64,000 bases of DNA from Gillisella taibaishanensis (GTDB lineage: Bacteria > Pseudomonadota > Alphaproteobacteria > Rhizobiales > Rhizobiaceae), in contig NZ_MKIN01000020.1 in NCBI RefSeq assembly GCF_001938985.1, positions 186,001-250,000 on the forward strand, read 5' to 3'. Position numbers and translations under genes: made by a program. Below the pieces are notes generated by a model. That model searched no databases. It was given only the letters and a program-made list of their open reading frames with translations, and was not told where the DNA came from. Positions 28,417 through 36,423 of this stretch are shown piece after piece (positions within the stretch are counted from its first letter, which is position 1; every line of letters starts with the position of its first letter).

Positions 28417-28607
28417 CGTTCGGTGAAACGCATAAGGTTTGAAAAGCCGATGCGGACCGCTGTCGCGGTTCGCGATGCGTTGGCCAAAGTGAGCGTCGCG
28501 CGTCAAACCTTCTTACCCAATCTGACAGCACCAGGCGACGACGCAGCAGAACCGCGCAGAGCCAAGAGTCCGGAAAGTAAGAGAGAAGGTGCTGCGATCA
28601 GCTGCTG

Positions 28608-28760
28608 TTAGCGGGCGATCGAAGCAGTGCTGCAGGGATCAACGCCATAGGCGGGGGCGCAATTGCCTTTGCGGGCTGCGACCGTCGACGGGGCGATGAA
28701 CGAACCTGCGATGACAACCAATGCCGCACACGCAAAAAACAGTGCGATAGATTTGCCCAT
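28608..28760 (-). CDS. Small exported or membrane peptide, 50 residues
   Basis: A complete short frame from ATG at 28760 to TAA at 28608, read by hand. The N-terminus MGKSIALFFACAALVVIAG is a basic-plus-hydrophobic signal or anchor. The mature part is about 20 residues with two cysteines (GNCAPAYGVDPCSTASIA) that could form a disulfide. A Cys near residue 11 lies inside the hydrophobic stretch and does not look like a lipobox. Function unknown. GAGG occurs upstream of the ATG at slightly long spacing. It stands alone on the minus strand, between uppP and the NDUFA9-like gene. Confidence 0.65.
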   Translation of the reverse strand: MGKSIALFFACAALVVIAGSFIAPSTVAARKGNCAPAYGVDPCSTASIAR

Positions 28761-28934
28761 GAAATGAGAACCTCAGAAGTCTGTGATGTGGCGGGGCGCG
28801 AAGATCGCCGGTCCCATGCGCTGACCCGTCTTTACGCACGGGCTACCGCAACATCAATAGCCGAATGTGCTGAACCAGCGGTTAATAAAACAAATTAATT
28901 GCTGCGACTTTTGTGCAACGCCAAAACAGCCGAA

Positions 28935-28957
28935 CGGCGCCTCTGGTAAAGGCGCCG
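28935..28957 (-). terminator. Hairpin after the NDUFA9-like gene
   Basis: Perfect 8-bp arms CGGCGCCT and AGGCGCCG with a 7-nt loop, 31 nt downstream of the minus-strand stop at 28989. On that strand the stem is followed by TTCGGCTGTTTTGG, an imperfect U-tract. Confidence 0.6.
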
Positions 28958-28988
28958 CTCTGGCTATCTTGCTCTAAAACCTGTCGCT

Positions 28989-29966
28989 TCAGGCAGCCTT
29001 GCCCGTGCGCGTATACTGGCCGTGCGGGCGGAAATGCACCAAATACGACGGCAGGACGGCGGCAAGGGCGCGTGGCTGGATACCGAGGCCGGTTAGCGTG
29101 CGACCATCCTTCTTGGCGGCTTCCGAAACGACGTTGTCGCTTTTCAGCAGCGTCAGCTGGTCGTTGGTCAGTGGCGGCGCAACGAGCGGGATCAACGAGG
29201 CGACGGAGGCCATCAGCGAGGCAACGCCGAAGGGGATCGAAACGAGCGGATTGCTGCGATCGATAACGCGCAGCATTTCCTCAAGACATTGACGGAAAGT
29301 CAGCACTTCAGGACCGCCAAGCTCGTAGATGCCGGGCGCAGCCTTGCCATTGGCGGCAAGTGCGACGGCCTCGGCCACGTCCTCGACGAAGACGGGCTGG
29401 AACTTGGTCTTGCCGCCCCCGATCAGCGGGAGGCATGGGAGAAGGCGGGCCATGCCTGCGAACTTGTTGAAGAAACCGTCTTCCGGACCAAACACGATGG
29501 AGGGGCGCAGGATGACGGCGCCGGGCGCGACCTTCAGAATGGCTTCTTCGCCCCGCCCTTTGCTGGCGGCATAGGCGGAGGCGGATTTGGAATCGGCGCC
29601 GATGGCCGAGACATGTACCAGGCGAGCGCCTGCCGCAGTGGCGGCTTCAGCGACGGCACGCGCGCCGAAATCCTGGACGGCGTCGAACTTGTTTCGGCCG
29701 GCTTCCATCAGGAGGCCGACGCAGTTGATGACGACGGATGCGCCTTCCACGGCTTTGGCGACGCTATCGCGGTAGCGCAGATTGGCCTGGGCCAGCGAGA
29801 TCTGCCCGACATTGCCAAAGGGCAGCACGAAGCCGGCGAGATCCGGGCGGCGCACGGCGACGCGCACGCGGTAGCCACGTTGCGCCAGCACCCGCACCAC
29901 GTGCCTGCCCACGAACCCTGAGCCTCCGAAAACGGTCACGAGCGGCGGAAGATTTGCGAGTGTCAT
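28989..29966 (-). CDS. Complex I NDUFA9-like NAD(P)-binding protein
   Basis: A 325-residue atypical short-chain dehydrogenase related to the NDUFA9 accessory subunit of alphaproteobacterial/mitochondrial complex I. The dinucleotide motif GGSGFVGRHV is at about residues 13-22, with AVRRPD after the second strand, favouring NADPH. VHVSAIGADSKSASAYAASKGRGE holds the Ser/Tyr/Lys region. In bacteria, a role in complex I or quinone biosynthesis is only inferred. The ATG at 29966 has AGGAGC seven bases upstream; eleven extra codons upstream are not needed. Confidence 0.88.
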   Translation of the reverse strand: MTLANLPPLVTVFGGSGFVGRHVVRVLAQRGYRVRVAVRRPDLAGFVLPFGNVGQISLAQANLRYRDSVAKAVEGASVVINCVGLLMEAGRNKFDAVQDFGARAVAEAATAAGARLVHVSAIGADSKSASAYAASKGRGEEAILKVAPGAVILRPSIVFGPEDGFFNKFAGMARLLPCLPLIGGGKTKFQPVFVEDVAEAVALAANGKAAPGIYELGGPEVLTFRQCLEEMLRVIDRSNPLVSIPFGVASLMASVASLIPLVAPPLTNDQLTLLKSDNVVSEAAKKDGRTLTGLGIQPRALAAVLPSYLVHFRPHGQYTRTGKAA

Positions 29967-30182
29967 AGAGAGCTCCTGCGGATCGGAATATCGGACCAAG
30001 TCGTCTGCTGTCTCATATCGCTATTGCCTTTGAAGGTGAAGCGGAATCATCCGGGCGCGGCCATGCGGCGTCGCCTGGATTAAGGAGATACAAATAAGAT
30101 AGTGCAGCACATCAAAGATCGAGTGGCGCGCCCGCGAAAATTGCTGAACGCGAGGCGCCAGAATGAGGTTTGCCGGTGGCTC

Positions 30183-30240
30183 AGAGTGTTTCCGGGAAAA
30201 GTGGAAACCGGTTTTCCGTCCGGAAACACGTAAACACTCT
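30183..30240. repeat. Rhizobial-type mosaic repeat, copy 1
   Basis: Nested inverted repeats: outer AGAGTGTTT/AAACACTCT, middle GTGTTTCCGG/CCGGAAACAC, inner GGAAAA/TTTTCC. The 45-bp core 30186-30230 aligns without gaps to copy 2 (31862-31906), about 70% identical by eye, in the same orientation. It abuts the stop codon of the DUF1330 gene. Confidence 0.75.
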
Positions 30241-30532
30241 AAAGAGCACCTTCGACGAGCACGATCTCACCATCGGCCACTTCCTGGCGGATCTTGACGG
30301 CCGCCTGGTATTCAGGCGAGTGGTAGCAGTCATAGGCGGCCTGGAACGAGGGGAATTCAATGATGACGTTGCGGGCACGGCCGGGGCCTTCCACGGCGTC
30401 GGTTTTGCCGCCACGGGCAAGGAATACGGCACCGAAACGTTCGAAGGCAGGCTTTGCCGTCGAGACGTAATCCTTGTAACGTTCAGCGTCGCGGACGTCG
30501 ACGCGAGCAATCCAGTAACCCTTTGCCATCAA
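30239..30532 (-). CDS. DUF1330 family protein
   Basis: A 97-residue ferredoxin-like alpha/beta (dimeric barrel) protein. The N-terminus KGYWIARVDVRDAERYKDYV and the block VIIEFPSFQAAYDCYHSPEY are typical of DUF1330. No enzymatic role is established. It is divergent from the beta-helix gene, and its TAG stop lies at the edge of a palindromic repeat. Confidence 0.85.
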   Translation of the reverse strand: MMAKGYWIARVDVRDAERYKDYVSTAKPAFERFGAVFLARGGKTDAVEGPGRARNVIIEFPSFQAAYDCYHSPEYQAAVKIRQEVADGEIVLVEGAL

Positions 30533-30703
30533 AACACCTCTTTCGGTTTCTTTCTGGTGATCGGCGAAATTTGCGGCAAGGTCAAGCGGCGAGATTGCGG
30601 GGCTGATCGTGATTTATCTCGCTGGTTCTCACGGCGATATCGATGCATGGTCAGGCCAGAGTGGTGTCAAGCCCGTCCGGGCGCAGTTGAAGGCGGGGTC
30701 AAG

Positions 30704-31861
30704 GTGGACATTATTCGCAAGCCGACACGGCAATCATCAAGACCAGGCAAGGTATCGGCATCGGCATGGCCCTTGCTGGCCGTCCTTCCCTTGCTTGTGG
30801 CAATGCCCGTTGAGGCGCAAACCGGCGCGTCTACCGCGCCGCCGCCGGGCCATGGAGCCGTCGCCAAACCCTGCGCATCCTCCGTTTACGACGATCTGCG
30901 CAATGCGCCGATCGAGGCCGACAGCGTGTTGCGCATCGCCTGCAAGGTCGAGTTGAAGCACGACGATCTCGTCATGCAGAACCTGGAACTCTCTGGCGCG
31001 GAAGCCAGCGGCGTCAGTATTGATTGCCATGGCGGCGTCATCGGTCTGCCTGGGCAGGTGCCGAAAGGCGCGCCTCCCACGATCCGCATCGCATCGCTGC
31101 GCAAGGAGGATGGCAGCTGGAGCGTTCCGCGCGACATCGTCATCCGCAATTGCAAGATCTATGGCTCGATCCACATCATGGGGCTCGGCGCCAATGGCGA
31201 GGCTGAACTGGTGCGCCAATCCTCCCTTAACCGCAATCACACCGAATATGCCCAATCGGCCGCGCCGTCAGGCGTGGTGCTTGATAATCTGACCATTGTT
31301 GCGGACGGACCGATTCCGCTTTATGTGGCTCCCGGCGTCACCCATGTGACCCTGTCCCATTCGGTCATTCAGGGGCAGACAAAGGGCTCGGCCATCTATC
31401 TCGATGCTGAAAGCGCCTATAACACCATTTCCGGCGACCGGTTCGAGCTTGGCACCCGCAGTCGCGAGATGATTGCGGTGGATGGATCGGCTCACAACGT
31501 CATAGAGGCTAACAGTTTCCTGAATGCCGTGCATGGCGGCATCTTTCTCTATCGCAATTGCGGGGAGGGCGGCACGATCCGTCATCAGACGCCCCAGCAC
31601 AACAAAATTGCCGGTAACAGCTTTGTCTATGAGGACGCCGTTCGCCCGCGCCCGGCGATCTGGCTCAATGCGCGAGAAGCCTGGCGCAATCTCTATTGCT
31701 ATCAGGACCCGCCGGCACCTTTCGGCAGCGGCGCCGACAACCGCAGCTTTGCCGATTTCAACACCGTCACCGGTAACAGGATTACCGGCGGCGATATCGA
31801 CCTGATCCGCGACAAGGGCGACAACAACGTCCTGAGTGACAACAGTGCCAAGCCGCATTGA
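30704..31861 (+). CDS. Exported right-handed beta-helix protein
   Basis: A 385-residue secreted protein. A basic start (VDIIRKPTRQSSRPGK) and hydrophobic stretch ending near VEAQTG form a signal peptide. The remainder has repeated short strands with GxxNxxxxN-type turns (YNTISGDRFELG, HNVIEANSFLNAVHGGI, HNKIAGNSFVYEDA, FNTVTGNRITGGD), typical of NosD/pectate-lyase-like parallel beta-helices. Catalytic activity is not evident. The GTG at 30704 has GGCGGGG upstream; the open frame extends much further but overlaps the divergent DUF1330 gene. The stop merges into repeat copy 2. Confidence 0.75.
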   Translation: MDIIRKPTRQSSRPGKVSASAWPLLAVLPLLVAMPVEAQTGASTAPPPGHGAVAKPCASSVYDDLRNAPIEADSVLRIACKVELKHDDLVMQNLELSGAEASGVSIDCHGGVIGLPGQVPKGAPPTIRIASLRKEDGSWSVPRDIVIRNCKIYGSIHIMGLGANGEAELVRQSSLNRNHTEYAQSAAPSGVVLDNLTIVADGPIPLYVAPGVTHVTLSHSVIQGQTKGSAIYLDAESAYNTISGDRFELGTRSREMIAVDGSAHNVIEANSFLNAVHGGIFLYRNCGEGGTIRHQTPQHNKIAGNSFVYEDAVRPRPAIWLNAREAWRNLYCYQDPPAPFGSGADNRSFADFNTVTGNRITGGDIDLIRDKGDNNVLSDNSAKPH

Positions 31862-31960
31862 GCATTTCCAACAAAAGTGCGTAGCGGTTTTGTGTCTGGA
31901 AATACGGTAAAAAAGGTCAGAGTATTTATGCGTTTCCATGAAACGGGGAAGTGCTCTGAG
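31859..31960. repeat. Rhizobial-type mosaic repeat, copy 2
   Basis: Starts within the stop codon of the beta-helix gene. It contains nested ATTTCCA/TGGAAAT and ACAAAA/TTTTGT arms (core 31862-31906), then a second hairpin CGTTTC-CAT-GAAACG at 31931-31945. Same orientation as copy 1. Confidence 0.75.
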
Positions 31961-31969
31961 CCGCGAGGT

Positions 31970-32665
31970 TCAGGCCAGGGCGGTCTTCATATCCGACAGA
32001 ATGGCTTCGGCGGCAGCCTTCGGATCGGCAGCGCGCACGATCGGCCGGGCAACGACCAGATGGCTTGCGCCGGCGCCAAGCGCTTGCGCAGGTGTCATCA
32101 CCCGTTTCTGGTCTCCGGCATCGGCGCCGGCAGGGCGAATGCCCGGCGTGACCACGGCCATGCCAGGACCGAGAATGGCGCGCACTGCTTCTGCCTCCTG
32201 CGCCGAGCAGACGATCCCGCCCATGCCGGCTGCCTTTGCCTGCGCGGCGCGCTTGAGCACGAGATCCCTGGCATTGACCTGATAGCCGGCATCGGAGAGA
32301 TCGCCGTCATCCATAGAGGTCAGTACGGTCACGCCAAGCAGGCAAAGTCCAGAGCCATCGGCCGCAGCGACGGCGGCCTGCATTGCTTTTGGATAGGCAT
32401 GCAGCGTCAGCATCGTCATGCCCATCTTGACGATATTCTCCACCGCCGAGGCAACGGTGTTGTCGATGTCGAGCAACTTCATGTCGAGGAAGACCTGCTT
32501 GCCGCTGCGGGCGAGATCGCGGGCAAATTCCAATCCGCCGGCAAAGGCCAGCTGGTAGCCGATCTTGTAGAAAGCCACGGTATCGCCCAGCGTTGACACC
32601 AGCTTTTCGGCGTTCGCCACGGTTGCGACATCAAGGCCCACGATCAGGCGGCTGCGCGGATTCAT
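31970..32665 (-). CDS. pyrF: Orotidine-5'-phosphate decarboxylase
   Basis: A 231-residue TIM-barrel enzyme that makes UMP from OMP, the last step of de novo pyrimidine synthesis. The catalytic Lys/Asp cluster [13 protein letters not shown] is at about residues 60-72, and the phosphate-binding end VTPGIRPAG is near 180. The ATG at 32665 has AGGGAG eight bases upstream and overlaps the preceding phosphatase stop by four bases (ATGA), indicating coupling. It is the last gene of a pmtA-phosphatase-pyrF operon. Confidence 0.96.
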   Translation of the reverse strand: MNPRSRLIVGLDVATVANAEKLVSTLGDTVAFYKIGYQLAFAGGLEFARDLARSGKQVFLDMKLLDIDNTVASAVENIVKMGMTMLTLHAYPKAMQAAVAAADGSGLCLLGVTVLTSMDDGDLSDAGYQVNARDLVLKRAAQAKAAGMGGIVCSAQEAEAVRAILGPGMAVVTPGIRPAGADAGDQKRVMTPAQALGAGASHLVVARPIVRAADPKAAAEAILSDMKTALA

Positions 32666-33252
32666 GACCAATCTCCCTGCCAGGTTTCCATCGCGGTCCA
32701 GTCGCATGCAACGCGTCGATCCGCAAGGCTAAAGCAGAAGAGATTACCGCCACCCCCAGGCTGATCGGCATCTCTGCCGATCGCGCGTCCCTGAAGATGG
32801 CATTTCAGCAGCGTGCCGACGCCGCCATGGCCAATAAAGGCAATCGGGACCGATGGATCGTGATTGGCCAAGGCCTCTTCGATGGCGCGGTGGATGCGCG
32901 TCTGCGCATCCACCGCTCGCTCCCAACCATGAAAGCTCTCCTGCGGATGGGCGAAGAACCAATCCGCCGCCTTTTCAAAGTCCGGCGGCGCAAGGAAGCC
33001 GGTGGCGGAGCGGTCGTTTTCATGCATGGCCTCTACCGTTTCAACATCGAGGCCAGCAGGCTGCGCCAGGATAGCGGCGGTTTCCACCGCCTTCACCTCT
33101 GCGCTGCTGATGACCCGGCCGAGGCGTCCGACCCATTCTGCCTTGGCGGTCGCTTCGGTGCGCGCCCGCCCGTGTGCCGACAGCCCCCATTGCGGCACGG
33201 GCACATCAGGATCTATCTGCACCTGCGGATGGGTGATGTAGACGGCAAACAC
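32662..33252 (-). CDS. Histidine phosphatase superfamily protein, atypical N-terminal motif
   Basis: A 196-residue phosphoglycerate mutase-like protein. The second half of the active site is recognisable ([11 protein letters not shown], and [11 protein letters not shown] with the catalytic-type His). The usual N-terminal RHG(E/Q) box reads THPQV: the His remains but the Arg and Gly are gone. Activity may therefore be altered. The start is GTG at 33252 with AGGA eight bases upstream. It lies 12 nt after pmtA and overlaps pyrF. Confidence 0.8.
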   Translation of the reverse strand: MFAVYITHPQVQIDPDVPVPQWGLSAHGRARTEATAKAEWVGRLGRVISSAEVKAVETAAILAQPAGLDVETVEAMHENDRSATGFLAPPDFEKAADWFFAHPQESFHGWERAVDAQTRIHRAIEEALANHDPSVPIAFIGHGGVGTLLKCHLQGRAIGRDADQPGGGGNLFCFSLADRRVACDWTAMETWQGDWS

Positions 33253-33264
33253 GTCTCGTTCCTA

Positions 33265-33858
33265 TCAGCGGCGGCGATAAAGCCAGAGCTGGGCCGGCGG
33301 AATATTGCGGACCACGAAATCGAAATGCTCGATGAAATAGCTGCCGCCTTTGGCGATGATCGGCGACATCGGTCCGTAGGAAATCTGGATGACAGGGCGA
33401 CCATGCGGCACGCGGTCGAGCAGGTCTTCCAGCAGTCGAATTCTGTCCTGCATCGGGAAATTCAGCATGGGAACGGCGGAGATGACACAATCGAACGAGA
33501 GGCCGGATAGCGGCCCCAGCGTCTTTTGCAAATCGAAGGCATCGCCATGGACGAAATTCACGCCGGGAATAGTCTCTGTCAGATGCCGGTGAAACTCGGC
33601 GGAATATTCGACCGAGACCAGTTTGTCCGAGGTAATACCACGCGCTAGGATCGCCTTGGTGATGACGCCGGTGCCCGGACCGAGTTCCAGAACCGGTAGC
33701 CCGCTTTCCGGCCTGACGATGCTGGCCATGCGGCGCGCTGTTATGGTCGATGTCGGAACGATGGCGCCGACAAGCTTCGGCCCCTGCATCATGCCCTTGA
33801 AGAAACGGATTTCCTCGTCGAACTTCTTCTCCAGCCGTTGCTTCAGGTTGAGCTTCAT
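33265..33858 (-). CDS. pmtA: Phosphatidylethanolamine N-methyltransferase, PmtA type
   Basis: A 197-residue class I SAM methyltransferase resembling the soluble, membrane-associated rhizobial PmtA. That enzyme methylates phosphatidylethanolamine to phosphatidylcholine. The SAM motif VLELGPGTGVITKAI is at about residues 56-70; the preceding helix GAIVPTSTITARRMA matches the family pattern. It begins with an amphipathic basic segment (MKLNLKQRLEKKF) suited to membrane contact. ATG at 33858. First gene of a three-gene operon. A close family member acting as rRNA dimethyladenosine-like methylase is less likely. Confidence 0.82.
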   Translation of the reverse strand: MKLNLKQRLEKKFDEEIRFFKGMMQGPKLVGAIVPTSTITARRMASIVRPESGLPVLELGPGTGVITKAILARGITSDKLVSVEYSAEFHRHLTETIPGVNFVHGDAFDLQKTLGPLSGLSFDCVISAVPMLNFPMQDRIRLLEDLLDRVPHGRPVIQISYGPMSPIIAKGGSYFIEHFDFVVRNIPPAQLWLYRRR

Positions 33859-34042
33859 TCCAAGTCATCTCCTAATAAGACATGCTTTGCCTGTCATGGG
33901 CGCACGAGCGGCATGTTGATGTGATTTGTCGCGAAAACAAGACAAAATGGCGCACATGTGAAAATTTTGTGTCGAGAATCACTTTAGCGGCCGCTCAGCC
34001 AAGCCCGGTTTCGCCTGCCTAAACCGATTGTGCAAACATGCA

Positions 34043-34074
34043 AACGCCGCCCCGAGAGCCCCCAGGACGGCGTT
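34043..34074 (-). terminator. Hairpin downstream of dnaN
   Basis: AACGCCG and CGGCGTT arms with inner CC/GG pairing and a longer loop, 26 nt after the minus-strand dnaN stop. On that strand the stem is followed by TTGCATG. It resembles a terminator, but the U-tract is poor. Confidence 0.5.
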
Positions 34075-34099
34075 AAAAGCGGCAGTGCGATGGCGGATT

Positions 34100-35218
34100 T
34101 TAAACGCGCATCGGCATCAGGACATAGAGCGCGTCATCGCCGGCGGTGTCGCGGATCAGCGTCGGCGAACCGGCGTCGGCGAGAAGGAAGATGGCTTCCT
34201 CGCCGGACAGCTGCGCGGTGATGTCGAGCAGATATTTGGCATTGAAGCCGATTTCCATCGCGTCGCTATCATAGCCCACGGCCACTTCTTCGGTGGCGCT
34301 GCCGGAATCGGGGTTGTTGACCGTCAACAGCAGATGCCCGTCGCCGATGGCGAGCTTCACCGCCCGGCCGCGTTCCGAGGAAATGGTCGAGACGCGGTCC
34401 ACGGCGCGGGCAAAGCTTTGGCAATCGACCCGCATTTCCTTGTCATTAGCCTGCGGAATGACCCGCTGATAGTCAGGGAAGGTCCCGTCGATCAGCTTGG
34501 AGGTCATGACGATCTCGCCGATGTTGAAGCGGATCTTGGCGTCCGATACTTCGAGCGTGACGATCAGGTCGGGATTGTCGACCAGCTTCTGCAATTCGCC
34601 GACCGTCTTGCGGGGAATGATGATGCCCGGCATGCCTTCGGAGCCGGACGGTGCCTCGACGTCGGCCCGGGCGAGACGGTGGCCGTCGGTTGCAACGGCC
34701 CTGAGCTTCAGCTTGCCGTCCGCTTCGATCGTGTGCAGATAAATGCCGTTGAGGTAATAGCGGGTTTCCTCGGTCGAAATCGCAAACTGGGTGCGATCGA
34801 TCAGCATCTTCAGGTCCGACGCCTTTAGCTTGAACGAATGGCTGAAGCTGCCGGTGGTCAGGTCAGGAAAATCCTGTTCCGGCAAGCATTGTAGCGAGAA
34901 TTTCGAGCGGCCCGAGGCCACGGTCATGCTGGCGCCGTCAGGATTGGTGGACAGCAGCACCTCGGCGCCATCGGACAGCTTGCGGACGATTTCATACAGA
35001 AGATGGGCAGGAACCGTGGTGGCGCCGGCTTGTTCGATGTTTGCGGGCGTACCCTCGGTGATTTCCAGATCGAGATCGGTCGCCTTCATCGACAGGCTCT
35101 GGCCCTCGGCACGCAGCAACACGTTCGAGAGGATAGGAATGGTGTTGCGCCGCTCGACCACCCGATGAACATGGTTCAGGGACTTTAGAAGATTGGACCG
35201 TTCAAGAGTAATACGCAT
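34100..35218 (-). CDS. dnaN: DNA polymerase III beta subunit (sliding clamp)
   Basis: A 372-residue processivity clamp that encircles DNA and tethers the polymerase. The start MRITLERSNLLKSLNHVHRVVERRNTIPI and the end DDALYVLMPMRV are classic DnaN termini, and the length is standard. The three-domain clamp repeats are present. The open frame extends 96 codons upstream, but the ATG at 35218 is the conserved start. No dnaA neighbour, as is usual in rhizobia. It is divergent from rsmI, with 269 nt between, which should hold both promoters. Confidence 0.97.
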   Translation of the reverse strand: MRITLERSNLLKSLNHVHRVVERRNTIPILSNVLLRAEGQSLSMKATDLDLEITEGTPANIEQAGATTVPAHLLYEIVRKLSDGAEVLLSTNPDGASMTVASGRSKFSLQCLPEQDFPDLTTGSFSHSFKLKASDLKMLIDRTQFAISTEETRYYLNGIYLHTIEADGKLKLRAVATDGHRLARADVEAPSGSEGMPGIIIPRKTVGELQKLVDNPDLIVTLEVSDAKIRFNIGEIVMTSKLIDGTFPDYQRVIPQANDKEMRVDCQSFARAVDRVSTISSERGRAVKLAIGDGHLLLTVNNPDSGSATEEVAVGYDSDAMEIGFNAKYLLDITAQLSGEEAIFLLADAGSPTLIRDTAGDDALYVLMPMRV

Positions 35219-35487
35219 CGACGCTGCCACTTTCGACCTGTGCGATCCGGCCAGCAATCTTGGCCGCGGATCGGCTTGCCTTGGTCCGGACGGTGGATGT
35301 CCGGCTTGATTGGGACCGGCAAAATGGCAGTAAAACCGATCAGAATGCAAGGGGCTGGTGGCTTTTGCCAAGGCTTGGTCGCCGCTTTCCACCACAGATC
35401 GCGCCCTTGCGCTTGCGATGACGCAGCGCCTCGCCCATAACAGGAGGGTACCGTGCTTGGCGGGGCACCCTTCTGAGGCGTCCGGGC

Positions 35488-36423
35488 GTGGTGAGTGGGA
35501 AAGCAAGCGTGGCGGAAACTGACATCAAGCCGGATGACGGACAGAAGACCTTCCGGCTGCATGACCGTGCGGTCAGTGCTCGCCCGGTCGAGCCGGCGCT
35601 TTATCTGGTGGCGACGCCGATCGGCAATCTCTCCGACATTACCTTGCGGGCCTTGGAAATCCTGGCTGGCGCCGATGTTCTGGCCTGCGAAGATACCCGC
35701 GTCACCCGCGTGTTGCTGGATCGCTACGGCATTACTACACGCCCCTATGCCTATCATGAACACAATGCCGCCGAGGTCGGGCCGAAGCTGATCGAGGCGC
35801 TCGCTGCCGGCAAATCGGTAGCACTGGTGTCGGATGCCGGCACGCCGCTGGTCTCCGATCCCGGCTATCGGCTGGGGCGTCTTGCCATCGATGCGGGCTT
35901 TCGCGTCGTGCCGGTTCCAGGTCCGTCCGCGCCGCTCGCGGCACTGGTCGGTTCAGGCCTGCCAAGCGATGCTTTCCTATTTGCAGGGTTTCTGCCCACC
36001 AAGGACAAGGCCCGCCGAGACCGGCTGGCGCAATGGGCAACGGTGCCGGCAACCATCATCTTCTTCGAATCGCCGCACCGCATCGGGGCAACGCTTGCCG
36101 CTGCAGTGGACGTGCTGGGCGCTGATCGTACAGCCTGCGTTTGTCGCGAACTGACCAAGACCTTCGAGGAGTTCCGGCGCGGCACGCTCGCCGAGCTTTC
36201 TGCCTGGTACGACGACGAGCGCCAGGTCAAGGGCGAGATCGTCCTCGTCATCGCCCCGCCGGACGCCGCTGCGCCGCCCGAGGCCGCCGATGTCGACCGC
36301 CTGCTCATGCAACTCGCTGCGACCTTGCCCACCTCAGGCGCAGCAACCGAAGCGGCCCGCCAGACCGGTCTGCCGCGCAAGGACCTCTATCAAAGACTGC
36401 TGGAACTCAAAGACGGGACGTGA
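35488..36423 (+). CDS. rsmI: 16S rRNA (cytidine1402-2'-O)-methyltransferase
   Basis: A 311-residue tetrapyrrole-methylase-fold RNA methyltransferase. Family marks are LYLVATPIGNLSDITLRALE (about residues 33-52), CEDTRVTRVLL, and VSDAGTPLVSDPG, followed by VPVPGPSA. The first codon is GTG at 35488, with another GTG at 35509 (GGGAAAG upstream) as a plausible start; the extra residues are not conserved. Its last bases GTGA overlap the possible start of the acyltransferase gene. Confidence 0.94.
   Translation: MVSGKASVAETDIKPDDGQKTFRLHDRAVSARPVEPALYLVATPIGNLSDITLRALEILAGADVLACEDTRVTRVLLDRYGITTRPYAYHEHNAAEVGPKLIEALAAGKSVALVSDAGTPLVSDPGYRLGRLAIDAGFRVVPVPGPSAPLAALVGSGLPSDAFLFAGFLPTKDKARRDRLAQWATVPATIIFFESPHRIGATLAAAVDVLGADRTACVCRELTKTFEEFRRGTLAELSAWYDDERQVKGEIVLVIAPPDAAAPPEAADVDRLLMQLAATLPTSGAATEAARQTGLPRKDLYQRLLELKDGT

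Noticed and set aside
28423-28611. A 62-codon plus-strand frame beside the long palindrome
   Set aside because: It starts with GTG without a ribosome binding site, has no recognisable features, and overlaps the end of the small peptide gene on the other strand.
30102-30233. A GTG-started frame of about 44 codons preceded by AAGGAGATA
   Set aside because: The Shine-Dalgarno-like stretch is suggestive, but the frame runs into the palindromic repeat and has no recognisable content; it probably reads through by chance.
33206-33868. A 220-codon frame overlapping pmtA
   Set aside because: It is out of frame with the well-recognised PmtA protein and shows arginine/histidine-rich shadow composition.
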